DNA from: Euryhalocaulis sp050486445
Lineage (GTDB): Bacteria > Pseudomonadota > Alphaproteobacteria > Caulobacterales > Maricaulaceae
Length of the DNA: 64,000 nucleotides
Assembly (NCBI GenBank): GCA_050486445.1
Contig: JBJHDH010000012.1
Location: forward strand, 1-64,000
Reading direction: 5' to 3'
Each line of letters starts with the position of its first letter. Within the stretch, counting starts at the first letter, position 1. The translations under genes were made by a program, and so were the position numbers. Under the pieces are notes generated by a model. It made no database searches, had not been told where the DNA came from, and saw nothing but the letters and a program-made list of their open reading frames with translations. Of this stretch, positions 1 through 8,506 are shown piece after piece.

Positions 1-2
1 GC

Positions 3-449
3 CGGGCGAACGGCGAACAAGGCGTCGCCGGCATGCCCGCCGATATGCGCGAGCGTTTTGCAAACATGCCGGAATCCGAACGCGCCGAGATGCGCCAGCG
101 CTTCCAGCAGGGTGGCGGACAGGCGGGCACGCGGGGCGGCAATGGACAGGGCGGCCCGGCATTCGCGCAGGGCTCCGGCTCCATGGACGATTCGCCCTTC
201 GCCACCGACGCACTGCCGAACTGGATGAGCGACGGATCGGTGCGGCGCACCCAGATGTTGCTGGTGCAGACGCCGAACGGTCCGGAGGCTCGCGAAGTGG
301 TCGTGGGCCTGGTAAGCCGCACCGAGGCGGAAATTGTCTCCGGTCTTGAGCTGGGCGAGGAAATCATTCTCGGCATGGCGGCGGCGGGTCAGGCCGCGGC
401 CGCGGGCGGCGGAGGCTTCGGCGGCCCTCCGGGCATGATGTTCCGCTAG
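3..449 (+). CDS. Efflux periplasmic adaptor (MacA-like), C-terminal end
   Basis: This is the last 148 residues of a gene that enters from the left edge; the frame is open from base 3 with no stop. The C-terminal part has the beta-barrel/membrane-proximal pattern of RND/MacA-type membrane fusion proteins (VQTPNGPEAREVVVGL followed by a segment ending LELGEEIILG). Before it lies a long Gly/Gln-rich stretch that is probably disordered. It ends in another Gly-rich tail, GGGGFGGPPGMMFR. The adaptor would link the MacB-like pump encoded 21 bases downstream to the outer-membrane channel after that, so the three form one tripartite export operon. The start and N-terminal half are outside the window. 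Confidence 0.8.
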   Translation, partial: RANGEQGVAGMPADMRERFANMPESERAEMRQRFQQGGGQAGTRGGNGQGGPAFAQGSGSMDDSPFATDALPNWMSDGSVRRTQMLLVQTPNGPEAREVVVGLVSRTEAEIVSGLELGEEIILGMAAAGQAAAAGGGGFGGPPGMMFR

Positions 450-470
450 GCCGGAGCGAGGACGGGGACA

Positions 471-2408
471 ATGGAAGCGCCACTGATCGATCTCAAAAAC
501 GTCTCCCGGCTCTATCCCTCGGGGGACACGGTGATCCGGGCGCTGGACGATGTGTCTCTGACCATCGAAGCTGGCGAGTATGTCGCAATCATCGGCCAGT
601 CAGGGTCGGGCAAATCGACTCTGATGAACATTCTGGGCTGTCTCGACCGGCCCAGCATGGGCAGCTACCGCGTGCGCGGCCGCGAGGCCTCGTCCATGGA
701 GCCGGACGAACTGGCCGCGCTGCGCCGCGATACGTTCGGCTTCGTGTTCCAGCGCTACAACCTCCTCTCCTCGCTGACCGCACTGGAGAATGTGGAGATT
801 CCCGCGGTCTATGCGGGCATGTCGCTGGAGGAGCGGGAACGCCGCGCCTATGAGCTGCTGACCGATCTGGGGCTGGGCGACCGTATCGACCACAAGCCGA
901 ACCAGCTTTCGGGCGGCCAGCAGCAGCGTGTCTCTGTCGCACGCGCGCTGATGAACGGCGCAGACGTGATTCTGGCCGACGAACCGACCGGCGCGCTGGA
1001 CAGCCGTTCGAGCGAGGAGCTGCTGGCGCTGCTGCGCAAGCTGCACGCATCGGGACGCACCATCATCCTGATTACCCATGACCATCATGTCGCCGAGCAC
1101 GCCGACCGGCTGATCGAATTCAAGGATGGCAAGATCATCCATGACAGCGGCGCCAAGCCGGCCGCAGCGCGCCCACAGCCCGTGGCGCCGACACGGCGCA
1201 GCCCCAAGCCGATGGTCCAGGTTATGGAGTCGGTGAAGATGGCGTTCCGGTCGCTGCGCGCGAACCTGTTCCGCACCTCGCTGACCCTGCTGGGCGTTAT
1301 CATCGGCGTGACCGCGGTGGTCGCCATGCTGGCGCTTGGCGAAGGCACGCAGCGCCAGGTCGTGGAGCGGATTTCCACCATGGGCTCCAATCTGCTGTTC
1401 GTGAACCCGGGCGCCCCCGGCATGCGGCCGCGGGGCGGCCAGTTCGCCACGCTGACCATGGAAGACGCCCAGGCCATCGCCGAGGAAGTGGCCAACGTGG
1501 CCTATTCCCTGCCCACCCGGCAGGGCAATTTCACAGTGCGCGCCAGCAATGTGGACTACAGCACCCAGGTCCAGGCCGTTACGGAAATCTTCCCACAGGC
1601 CCGCGAATGGACCATGGCGGAAGGCGCGTTCTTCACCGCGGAAGATGTGGCCCGCTACGCCCCGGTTATGGTGCTGGGCGCCACGACGGCGGCCAATCTG
1701 TTTCCCGAGCGCTCGCCCATCGGCGAGATCGTTCTGGCCAGAGACAGCCCGTATGAAGTGATCGGCGTGCTGGCGGCCAAGGGCGCCTCCGGCTTTGGCC
1801 AGGACCAGGACGATGTGGCGCTGATCCCCATCACCACCGGCTTTACCCGCATGTTCGGGCGGCAACACCTGTCCAACATCACGGTCTCGGTTAACGACCC
1901 GGATCGCATCAGCCAGACCGAGGCCGATGTGCATCAATTGATGCTGCAACGGCATGGTGTGGAGGATTTCCAGATTCGCAACACCGCCGCCATTCTGGAG
2001 ACGGTGCAGACCACGACGGCGGTGTTCACCATCCTGCTGGCCTCTATCGCGGCGATCTCGCTGCTGGTCGGCGGCATCGGCGTGATGAACATCATGCTGG
2101 TGAGCGTGAGTGAACGAACGCGCGAAATCGGCGTGCGCATGGCCACGGGGGCCAGACGCAGCGACATCATGGTGCAGTTCAACACCGAGGCGCTGGTTGT
2201 CGGCGGGCTGGGCGGCCTGCTCGGAGTCGGGATCGGGATCGGGCTTGCCGTGCTGATCGGCAGTTCCGGCGTGATCGAGACCGCAATCTCGCCGGGGCCT
2301 GCGATCATGGCGTTCTCCTGCGCGCTTATCACCGGTCTGGTCTTCGGCTATCTGCCAGCGCGCAAGGCCGCGCATATGGATCCGGTGACGGCGCTGGCTT
2401 CTGAATAA
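471..2408 (+). CDS. MacB-like ABC transporter, fused ATPase and permease
   Basis: At 645 residues this has MacB length and architecture. Residues 1-225 form an ABC ATPase with Walker A GQSGSGKS (about 42-49), signature LSGGQQQRV and Walker B VILADEPTGALD. A membrane segment (LFRTSLTLLGVIIGVTAVV) follows near residue 265, then a periplasmic MacB_PCD domain of about 200 residues, then three C-terminal membrane segments of an FtsX-like permease (including LLVGGIGVMNIMLVSVSERT). MacB proteins use ATP in the cytoplasm to drive a MacA/TolC conduit that exports macrolides, peptides or siderophores. Adaptor gene upstream and outer-membrane factor downstream complete the set. The substrate cannot be read from the sequence. 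Confidence 0.9.
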   Translation: MEAPLIDLKNVSRLYPSGDTVIRALDDVSLTIEAGEYVAIIGQSGSGKSTLMNILGCLDRPSMGSYRVRGREASSMEPDELAALRRDTFGFVFQRYNLLSSLTALENVEIPAVYAGMSLEERERRAYELLTDLGLGDRIDHKPNQLSGGQQQRVSVARALMNGADVILADEPTGALDSRSSEELLALLRKLHASGRTIILITHDHHVAEHADRLIEFKDGKIIHDSGAKPAAARPQPVAPTRRSPKPMVQVMESVKMAFRSLRANLFRTSLTLLGVIIGVTAVVAMLALGEGTQRQVVERISTMGSNLLFVNPGAPGMRPRGGQFATLTMEDAQAIAEEVANVAYSLPTRQGNFTVRASNVDYSTQVQAVTEIFPQAREWTMAEGAFFTAEDVARYAPVMVLGATTAANLFPERSPIGEIVLARDSPYEVIGVLAAKGASGFGQDQDDVALIPITTGFTRMFGRQHLSNITVSVNDPDRISQTEADVHQLMLQRHGVEDFQIRNTAAILETVQTTTAVFTILLASIAAISLLVGGIGVMNIMLVSVSERTREIGVRMATGARRSDIMVQFNTEALVVGGLGGLLGVGIGIGLAVLIGSSGVIETAISPGPAIMAFSCALITGLVFGYLPARKAAHMDPVTALASE

Positions 2409-2420
2409 TTGTCTGGATTG

Positions 2421-3854
2421 ATGATGATGAACATGCGCGCGCTTTCGTCCGCCGCCCCTCTGGTTTTTCTCGTTACGCTGACGGGCTGCGCCGTGTTGCG
2501 TGAGCCGGATATCGGCTCGTTCGGGCTCGAAATGCCGGCGGCCTATGAATATCTGCGCCAGGAAGCCAGCGCGACGGCGCCCGATCCAGCCTGGTGGGCC
2601 GCGTTCGACGATCCGACGCTGAACGCGCTGGAAGTCCGCGCCATGCAGACCAACAACGCCCTGCAAGCGGGGCTGGAGCGCGTGATCCAGTCGCGCGCCA
2701 CGCTGCGCCAGTCGGGCGCGGCGTTCCTGCCGCAGATCACCGCGGGCGAGACCACGACGTTCAGCACAATCATCAATTCATCGGCCGGCGCGCCGACCGG
2801 CGACTGGACCGAGACCAGTTCCGCGCGGCTGTCCGCCAGCTATGAGCTGGACCTGTTCGGCCGCAACCGCGCCAGCCTGCAAAGCGCGCGCGCCGCGCTG
2901 GCCGCGCAGATCTACAATCAACGGGCGCTGGAGCTTTCGGTCCAGTCCGACGTCGCCAATCTCTATTTCAACATTCTGTCGCTGCAACAGCGGCTGGACA
3001 CCGCGCGGCGCAATCTGGACTCGGTCGAGCGGGTCATGGCGCTGGTCCAGCGCCAATATGACGAAGGCGCGGTTTCCGGCTTTGACCTGTCGCGCCAGCG
3101 CAGCGCCGTGGCCACCGCCCGCGCGCGCATCCCGCAACTGGAAGAACAGCTCGCCGCGGCGAGGTCGTCGCTCGCCATCCTGCTGGGCGTGGTTCCGCAA
3201 AATTTCGAGGCGCCGACAGGCGATCTGCGCGCCATCCTGCCACCGCCTATCGCAGTCGGCCTGCCCTCCGAACTGCTGACGCGCCGGCCCGACCTGATGG
3301 CCGCCGAGGCCAGCCTTGTTGGCGCCCGGGCCGACATTGGCGCCGCGCGCGCCGCCTTCCTGCCCACGCTCGACCTCAGCGCCGGCCTGAACGCGGCGAA
3401 TATTTTCAGCGGCGGCTTTCTGGACGACCTGACCGCCTCGCTGGGCGGCGGAATCGCCGCGACCATTTTCTCCGGCGGGCGGCTGGAAGCCGGGCTGGAG
3501 CGCAGCGAGTCGCGCTATCGCGAACTTCTCATCAATTATCACCAGTCGGTGCTGTCAGCCCTGAAAGAGGTCGATGACGCGCTGATGTCGCTGCGCTCCG
3601 CCGAGGAGCGCGAGGAACTGCAGCAGATCGCCGCCGAGGAGGCGCAGCGCGCCTTCGATCTTTCCGAGGCGCGCTACGAGGCCGGGGCGGACGGGCTGCT
3701 GGCCGTGCTGGACGCGCAGCGCACGCTGCTGGACGCTTCGGACAGTCTGGTGCAGGCGCGCCAGGCGCGGCTGAACGCCGCCATTGGCCTGTTCGCGGCG
3801 CTGGGCGGCGGCTGGCAGGGCGACGCCGAAGCCGCGCGCCTCGCCGGGCGGTAG
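2421..3854 (+). CDS. Outer-membrane efflux lipoprotein, NodT/TolC family
   Basis: About 477 residues, with a lipoprotein signal whose lipobox LTGC lies about 25 residues in. Two repeated alpha-helical/beta outer-membrane efflux domains follow (for example YELDLFGRNRASLQSARAAL and LLTRRPDLMAAEASLVGARADIGAARAAFLPTLDLS), the hallmark of NodT-type channels. It would form the trimeric outer-membrane duct for the MacAB-like pump encoded directly upstream. The frame opens with TTG at 2409, right after the macB stop. I chose the ATG at 2421, but ATG codons at 2424, 2427 and 2433 are equally possible because no clear ribosome-binding site distinguishes them. The gene is translationally close-coupled to macB. 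Confidence 0.88.
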   Translation: MMMNMRALSSAAPLVFLVTLTGCAVLREPDIGSFGLEMPAAYEYLRQEASATAPDPAWWAAFDDPTLNALEVRAMQTNNALQAGLERVIQSRATLRQSGAAFLPQITAGETTTFSTIINSSAGAPTGDWTETSSARLSASYELDLFGRNRASLQSARAALAAQIYNQRALELSVQSDVANLYFNILSLQQRLDTARRNLDSVERVMALVQRQYDEGAVSGFDLSRQRSAVATARARIPQLEEQLAAARSSLAILLGVVPQNFEAPTGDLRAILPPPIAVGLPSELLTRRPDLMAAEASLVGARADIGAARAAFLPTLDLSAGLNAANIFSGGFLDDLTASLGGGIAATIFSGGRLEAGLERSESRYRELLINYHQSVLSALKEVDDALMSLRSAEEREELQQIAAEEAQRAFDLSEARYEAGADGLLAVLDAQRTLLDASDSLVQARQARLNAAIGLFAALGGGWQGDAEAARLAGR

Positions 3855-3863
3855 GCGGAAATC

Positions 3864-4202
3864 TTAGAACAGGCTTGTCAGCGGCCTTCGCCATAAAACA
3901 GCGAGCGCGATGAACGCCGCCGCGAAGGGCATATAAGCCAGCGCGCCCGGATCGGACGCCGCCGGGGCCAGCGCCTGCCCCGCCACACCCGCGATCTGCT
4001 GGACTATCCCGCCGAGGCCGGCGGCGGAGATCGCCAGCCCGGCCCCGCCGGCGATCGCCAGCGCAACCGTGCGCAGCCGGCGGCGGCGCTTGATGCGCAC
4101 CACGACATCGCCGGCGAAATCCGCCGCGGCATCCGCCCCGCGTAAATCGGCGTCGGACATCAGTGACCGCAGCGTTCCGTCGAAATCAGCGTTCTGCGTC
4201 AT
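3864..4202 (-). CDS. Small two-helix membrane protein, probable anti-sigma factor
   Basis: 112 residues: an acidic soluble N-terminal part of about 30, a basic patch RIKRRRRLR, one membrane segment (about 45-68) and a second near the C-terminus (YMPFAAAFIALAVLWRR). It begins inside the end of the ECF sigma gene (17-base overlap), the usual position of a cognate anti-sigma factor. I see no zinc-binding HxxxCxxC motif, so it is not a ZAS-type anti-sigma, and the assignment rests on position, size and topology. It is convergent with the efflux gene on the other strand, with only 9 bases between the two stops. Confidence 0.55.
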   Translation of the reverse strand: MTQNADFDGTLRSLMSDADLRGADAAADFAGDVVVRIKRRRRLRTVALAIAGGAGLAISAAGLGGIVQQIAGVAGQALAPAASDPGALAYMPFAAAFIALAVLWRRPLTSLF

Positions 4203-4746
4203 TGTTCGCCTTTCCCGGTGTCATAAAGTCTTCCAGCTTTTGTCTTCCGCGCAAGACATGGGACTTCACAGTTCCCACGGGCAGTCTCATCACCTCCGCC
4301 GCCTCGGCATGACTGAACCCGCAGGCATAGCAGAGCGTCACGGCCGCCCTCTCCGCGTCCCGCAGCCGGGCGAGCGCGCGTTCCAGGTCGATGATGTCGC
4401 CCGAGTCCGGCCCCGCGCCGCCAGCATCATCGTCAGCCATGTCCCGCAGGCTTGCGAGGCCGCGCTGTTCCGAGGCGCGCCGGCGCGCGGCGTCGATGAA
4501 CCTTGTATAGGCGATGCGGCACAGCCAGCTGCGGAACGAGCCGCGCCCGCCGAACTGGTCGAGCCGCTCGAAGGCATGGACGAACGCATCCTGCGCCAGA
4601 TCGTCCGCCAGCGCCCGGTCGCCGGTCATGCGCGCCAGCATGTTGCGCACAAGCGCCTGATGACGGCGCACCAGCTCGCCAAACGCATCCGGATCGCGGT
4701 CTGCGATCAGGCGCGCTGTCAGTTCGGCGTCGGCTGCGCTGGACAC
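4186..4746 (-). CDS. RNA polymerase ECF sigma factor (sigma-70 family)
   Basis: 186 residues with both ECF regions. Sigma-2 lies at about 12-80 (DAFGELVRRHQALVRNMLARM, LAQDAFVHAFERLDQF, FRSWLCRIAYTRFID). Sigma-4 lies at about 120-175, with the helix-turn-helix LCYACGFSHAEAAEVMRLPVGTVKSHVLRGRQKL. Between them is a linker of about 30 residues, acidic and Gly-rich. ECF factors redirect RNA polymerase to a stress regulon and are held inactive by an anti-sigma, here probably the overlapping downstream gene. The stress sensed is not evident; the nearest neighbours are an exporter and a DUF6249-like membrane protein. Confidence 0.92.
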   Translation of the reverse strand: MSSAADAELTARLIADRDPDAFGELVRRHQALVRNMLARMTGDRALADDLAQDAFVHAFERLDQFGGRGSFRSWLCRIAYTRFIDAARRRASEQRGLASLRDMADDDAGGAGPDSGDIIDLERALARLRDAERAAVTLCYACGFSHAEAAEVMRLPVGTVKSHVLRGRQKLEDFMTPGKANNDAER

Positions 4747-4769
4747 GGCGGGGGACGGCCGGATGCGCC

Positions 4770-5189
4770 TCAGCCGGCGGATTTCGGCCGCGCCAGATGC
4801 AGCACGATCCGCACGATCCCGAGAAAGCCGGGGAAGGCCGCGACGCCCGCCACCAGCCGGCCAACTTCGGGGGCGTCCGCGCCGCCAAGATCCGGCGGGA
4901 TGAGAAAGGCGAGCACCAGCAGCGCCAGCGCGATGGCGAGGAGTTTGAGCCCGCCCCGCAGGTCGTTGTCCTTTTTCTCCGCCTCCCGGTCCGCCGTGAT
5001 GGCGCGGACCATGTCCGGCGTCAGCGTCTGGCCGGTCTGCGCCAACTGGCGGATCGTCTCCTGCGCCTCCCGGCGGGCGCGCGCCGTGCTGGCGTGCCCG
5101 ATCCAGATCAGCAGGGCGAGAAACCCGAAACTGATAGCGGTATAGAACACGCCCAGAAGCGGGCCCAATGCATTTGCCTGGTCTTCCAT
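4770..5189 (-). CDS. DUF6249-like small membrane protein
   Basis: 139 residues from the ATG at 5189, which has a GGAG ribosome-binding site 7 bases upstream. An earlier in-frame start at 5315 would lie inside the MITE-like element and is unlikely. There is one membrane segment near the N-terminus (VFYTAISFGFLALLIWIG), a charged cytoplasmic stretch of about 45 residues (ARREAQETIRQLAQTG...DREAEKKDN), then hydrophobic segments at about 82-97 and 110-132. This matches the DUF6249 pattern often found beside ECF sigma genes. It precedes the sigma factor on the same strand with 23 bases between, so the three genes may be one transcript. Function unknown. Confidence 0.7.
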   Translation of the reverse strand: MEDQANALGPLLGVFYTAISFGFLALLIWIGHASTARARREAQETIRQLAQTGQTLTPDMVRAITADREAEKKDNDLRGGLKLLAIALALLVLAFLIPPDLGGADAPEVGRLVAGVAAFPGFLGIVRIVLHLARPKSAG

Positions 5190-5206
5190 GTCACGCTCCG
5201 ATGTTA

Positions 5207-5469
5207 GGGTCCGGACCCACAAATGTGACGGCTCTGGTATGGGCCGATTTGGTCGAGGGCAAGGAGCGAAGCCGCCGGAAGTGTGATCACTTTCAAGGCT
5301 TCGCGACGCAGCCATTCGGGCAAATCGGCCATATCCTCCGGACGGCGAAAGGGCTTCGATCCGCGGCGTCGGGCCGCTTGGCCGGGCGGCCAGCCCGCCC
5401 TGCGCGTCCCTTCTGGCGGCTCTTTGCCCTTTCGCCGCCAGAGCCTGTCAGATTTATGGGTCCGGACCC
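5207..5469. mobile_element. MITE-like element with terminal inverted repeats and TA duplication
   Basis: A 263-base element begins and ends with the same 12-base palindrome, GGGTCCGGACCC. The terminal inverted repeats match for about 33 bases (5207-5237 against 5439-5469, few mismatches). After a small indel the similarity resumes to about 55 bases around GGCAAGGAGC...GCCGCCGGAAG. An inner inverted pair (near 5238-5252 and 5325-5340) adds more secondary structure. TA flanks both ends (5205-5206 and 5470-5471), the target duplication made by Tc1/mariner-IS630-type transposases. It encodes no transposase. It sits between the esterase stop and the DUF6249-like gene, 5 bases from the latter's ribosome-binding site. 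Confidence 0.7.
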
Positions 5470-5498
5470 TAGTTTGATCCGGCGCCTGGAGGCGCACT

Positions 5499-6458
5499 CT
5501 ACTCGAAGACGACCCGCAGACCGCGGCTGAACGTCGCCGGCAGGACCGAGCCGTGGGTTTCGCCCTCGAACACATGGAATGTGTAGTCGAGGTTCGGGCG
5601 GCGGCTATCGCTCAGGCGCGCGTGCATCTTCCGCACGGGCGCCAGCATCTGGTCTTCCGGTTCAAGCGAACCGGCGGAGAGGAAGAGCCGCGCGGATGCA
5701 TCGCCGGACACGGCTTCATGTTCGAACAGGATGTGTTCGCCCCAGAACAGGCTCGGGCTGCCCACTACGTAGCGGTTGAAGGATTCCGGCGCGTTGAAAA
5801 GCGCGTAAAGGGCGAACAGTCCGCCGAACGAATCCCCGGCCAGCGTTGCGTCATACGGGTCCGCTTCCGGGTAATGCGCGGCGATGAAGGGCTTCAGCTC
5901 TTCATTGATGAAGCCGAGAAACGCCTGCGCCCCGCCCGGCCGGCCATAATCCGGATAGACCCCGCCAAAGCCGGCATAGGTCTGCTCCATCTGCGCAAGA
6001 AACGCCGGATCGGGCGTTGGTGTGAGATCGCGGGCGCGGCGCGCCTGAATTTCCAGCAGGGACAGGCCGAGCATCGGCGCGGGCGCGAGATCATAGCCGA
6101 TCCCGACGACCAGAACGGACGGGATGTCCTCAAGGGTCAGGACGGTCGCGGTCGATGCGACCATCGGAAAGAACAGATTGCCATCCAGCACATAGACCAC
6201 GGGGAGCTTCTCGCCCGGGGCCGGCGGCCGGAACGGCGAGATAAGCGGCAGAACGTCGATCACATACGTCTCGTCGACGGCGCTTGCCTTCAGCAAATGC
6301 CGGCTGGCGCCCAGCACGGGCGCGGGCGCGCTGGCGGCGGCGGGCGGCTGTTCGCCCGGCGCGGCGTTCTGGGCCAGGGCGGCGGCCGGGGCGCCCAGAG
6401 TGGCCAGCACGGCGGCGGACAGGGCGATCAGGGGGTTACGAGTCATGCTTCCGGTCAT
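5499..6458 (-). CDS. Exported alpha/beta-hydrolase esterase (putative esterase, IroE/Fes-like fold)
   Basis: 319 residues from the ATG at 6458 (GAGGA upstream). The frame runs on to 6593, but the signal peptide MTRNPLIALSAAVLATLGAPAAALAQ fits the inner start. The mature protein matches the putative-esterase family: VVYVLDGNLFF near residue 120, nucleophile elbow GDSFGG (LAGDSFGGLFALYALFNAPESFNRYVVGSPSLFW), and a C-terminal His in EGETHGSVLP. Related enzymes hydrolyse siderophore or feruloyl-type esters in the periplasm. The many phenolic-degradation genes nearby favour an aromatic ester, but that is inference. It ends 28 bases from the MITE-like element. Confidence 0.8.
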   Translation of the reverse strand: MTGSMTRNPLIALSAAVLATLGAPAAALAQNAAPGEQPPAAASAPAPVLGASRHLLKASAVDETYVIDVLPLISPFRPPAPGEKLPVVYVLDGNLFFPMVASTATVLTLEDIPSVLVVGIGYDLAPAPMLGLSLLEIQARRARDLTPTPDPAFLAQMEQTYAGFGGVYPDYGRPGGAQAFLGFINEELKPFIAAHYPEADPYDATLAGDSFGGLFALYALFNAPESFNRYVVGSPSLFWGEHILFEHEAVSGDASARLFLSAGSLEPEDQMLAPVRKMHARLSDSRRPNLDYTFHVFEGETHGSVLPATFSRGLRVVFE

Positions 6459-6624
6459 GGCGGCGTCCTCGCTCGGTTTTTCCAATACCGGCGTTGAGAC
6501 GAAGCCAGAGGCCCATCTGGATGCACGCGCCCCGAAGGTCCGATGGGGATCGTCTGTTTCCGGGGGCGCGGAAGTCGTTATGATCGCCGCCAATCACAAC
6601 AAGCATGGCTGGTGGAGGACGATC

Positions 6625-8103
6625 ATGGCGGAGATGGCGGGCGTGACCATCGCCCATCCCGACAGGCTGCATATTGGCGGACAATGGGTCAGCCCGCGTG
6701 ACGGCGGCTCGCTGGACATTATCAATCCGAACACCGAGCAGGTGGTGGCCACGGTGGCCGCCGCCGGAAACGCCGATATGGACGCGGCCGTCGCCGCCGC
6801 GCGGGCAGCCTTCGATGACGGCCCGTGGCCGCGCATGAGCGCCAAAGAGCGCGCCAAATATCTGCTGGTCATGGCCGACTGGCTGGAGGCGCGCACCGGC
6901 GAGCTGGGCGCGGCATGGACGGCGCAGATCGGCGCCCTGCCCGCTATCGCCCCGATGGTGGTCGGCGGCGGGGTCATGGGGCTGCGCGGCTCGGCGGCGC
7001 TGGCCGATACGGTGGCGTTCGAGACGCGCGCGCCCTCCCCGGTCGCCGATACGGCGCTGGTGGTGCGCGAGCCGGTGGGCGTGGTCGCGGCGATCACGCC
7101 ATGGAACGCGCCCTTCCCCATCATGTGCAACAAGATCGGCCCGGCGCTGCTGGCCGGCTGCACGGTGGTGATGAAGCCCTCGCCCGAAACGCCGATGGAG
7201 GCGTATCTGATTATGGAGGCGGGCGAGGCCGCGGGCCTGCCGCCCGGCGTGCTGAATCTGGTTCCCGCCGACCGCGAGGCGTCGGACCATCTGGTGAATA
7301 ATCCGGGCGTGGACAAGGTCGCCTTCACCGGCTCCACCGCGGCGGGCCGGCGGATCGCCACGGTCTGCGCCGACCGCATGGCGCGCTATACGCTGGAGCT
7401 TGGCGGCAAGTCCGCCGCCATCGTGCTGGACGATTTCCCGACAGAGATCGCGGCGAAGATTCTGGCCAACACCATCACCGTGTTCAGCGGCCAGGTCTGC
7501 GCCATGCTGAGCCGCGCCATCGTTCCCGCGAAGCGGCATGACGAGCTGGCCCAGGCCATCGCCGACGAGATGAAGACCATCCGCGTCGGCTATTCCGACG
7601 CGCCGGATACGATGATGGGGCCGCTGGCCATGAAGCGGCAGATGGAGCGGGTGGAATCCTATATCCGCAAGGGTCAGGAGGACGGCGCCGATCTGGTCCA
7701 GGGCGGCGGCCGGCCGAGCCATCTGAACCGGGGCTATTTCATCGAGCCGACCCTGTTCGCCAATGTCGATAATCGCAGCACGATCGCGCAGGAGGAGATT
7801 TTCGGCCCGGTCCTGTCGCTGATCCCGTGCGAGGATCTGGACGACGCCGTGCGCATCGCCAACGACTCGCAATACGGGCTTTCCGGCGCGGTGCTGACGG
7901 GTGACGCGGACGCGGCCTATGCCGTGGCGCGGCGCGTGCGCACCGGCGTCATCAGCCAGAACGGCATGCGCGCCGACTTCAACCTGCCGTTCGGCGGCTT
8001 CAAGATGTCCGGAATTGGGCGCGAGGGCGGCGAAGAGGGCCTTATGGCCTATCTGGAAACCAAGACCGTGCTGCTGGACGGCGCGCCCGCGCACGTTCAA
8101 TAA
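6625..8103 (+). CDS. NAD(P)-dependent aldehyde dehydrogenase
   Basis: 492 residues from the ATG at 6625, preceded by GGAGG at good spacing; the frame extends upstream without a better start. Full-length ALDH family: NAD-binding ITPWNAPFPIMCNKIGPALLAGC, FTGSTAAGRRI, general base Glu258 in LELGGKSAAIV, catalytic Cys292 in GQVCAMLSR, and EEIFGPVLSLIP. It oxidises an aldehyde to the acid in the cytoplasm. Followed by an EthD-like protein, an NTF2-like protein and an AAHS-type importer on the same strand with short gaps, it probably belongs to an aromatic or terpenoid catabolic operon. Sequence alone does not fix the substrate; benzaldehyde or vanillin-type aldehydes are plausible. Confidence 0.93.
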   Translation: MAEMAGVTIAHPDRLHIGGQWVSPRDGGSLDIINPNTEQVVATVAAAGNADMDAAVAAARAAFDDGPWPRMSAKERAKYLLVMADWLEARTGELGAAWTAQIGALPAIAPMVVGGGVMGLRGSAALADTVAFETRAPSPVADTALVVREPVGVVAAITPWNAPFPIMCNKIGPALLAGCTVVMKPSPETPMEAYLIMEAGEAAGLPPGVLNLVPADREASDHLVNNPGVDKVAFTGSTAAGRRIATVCADRMARYTLELGGKSAAIVLDDFPTEIAAKILANTITVFSGQVCAMLSRAIVPAKRHDELAQAIADEMKTIRVGYSDAPDTMMGPLAMKRQMERVESYIRKGQEDGADLVQGGGRPSHLNRGYFIEPTLFANVDNRSTIAQEEIFGPVLSLIPCEDLDDAVRIANDSQYGLSGAVLTGDADAAYAVARRVRTGVISQNGMRADFNLPFGGFKMSGIGREGGEEGLMAYLETKTVLLDGAPAHVQ

Positions 8104-8162
8104 GGACCGGCAAGAACGAAAGCGTGGCCGGATCCCGGACCGCGCCAATGGGGAGAATGGCG

Positions 8163-8471
8163 ATGCACCGGCTGCTGATCCTGTATCCGCCGCAGGTCGA
8201 TCCGAAGGGATTCCGCGACTATTACGAGGCCACCCACATGAAGCTGGCGCGCAAGCTGCCGGGCGTGCGCGCCATGGCCTATGGCTTCGATGTGGCGGCG
8301 CTGAACGCCGACGAGGTATGGGCCTGCGTGTTCACCGCCGATTTCGACAATGTCGAGGCGATGGGCGACTGTATGGAATCGCCGGAGGGCCACGCGACGG
8401 CCGCGGATGTTGGCAATTTCGCCAATCCGCCGCCGATGCTGTTTCATTTTCCGATAACGACGGCCGCCTGA
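8163..8471 (+). CDS. EthD-family dimeric alpha/beta-barrel protein
   Basis: 102 residues from the ATG at 8163. A nearer ATG at 8157 directly abuts the GGGAG sequence, so the later start has the better spacing. The pattern LLILYPPQVDPKGFRDYYEATHMKLARKLPGVRAMAYGF is typical of EthD/ferredoxin-like proteins: a short beta strand, a conserved YYE..H segment and a second strand. Such proteins act as small cofactor-free or haem-assisted enzymes, or as accessory proteins in ether, sterol and aromatic degradation. It lies between the aldehyde dehydrogenase and the NTF2-like gene in one operon. No catalytic role can be assigned. Confidence 0.8.
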   Translation: MHRLLILYPPQVDPKGFRDYYEATHMKLARKLPGVRAMAYGFDVAALNADEVWACVFTADFDNVEAMGDCMESPEGHATAADVGNFANPPPMLFHFPITTAA

Positions 8472-8506
8472 ACAGGCGGGAATGGGGAACGGGGGGGAAT
8501 CAGACC

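Noticed and set aside
600..2666. Long open frame of 688 codons on the minus strand opposite the MacB-like and outer-membrane genes
   Set aside because: High GC content leaves long antisense frames. The product is His/Arg/Gln-rich with no domain, while the opposite frame is a clear MacB.
5190..5315. N-terminal extension of the DUF6249-like protein up to 5315
   Set aside because: Those codons fall in the MITE-like element; the inner ATG has a good ribosome-binding site.
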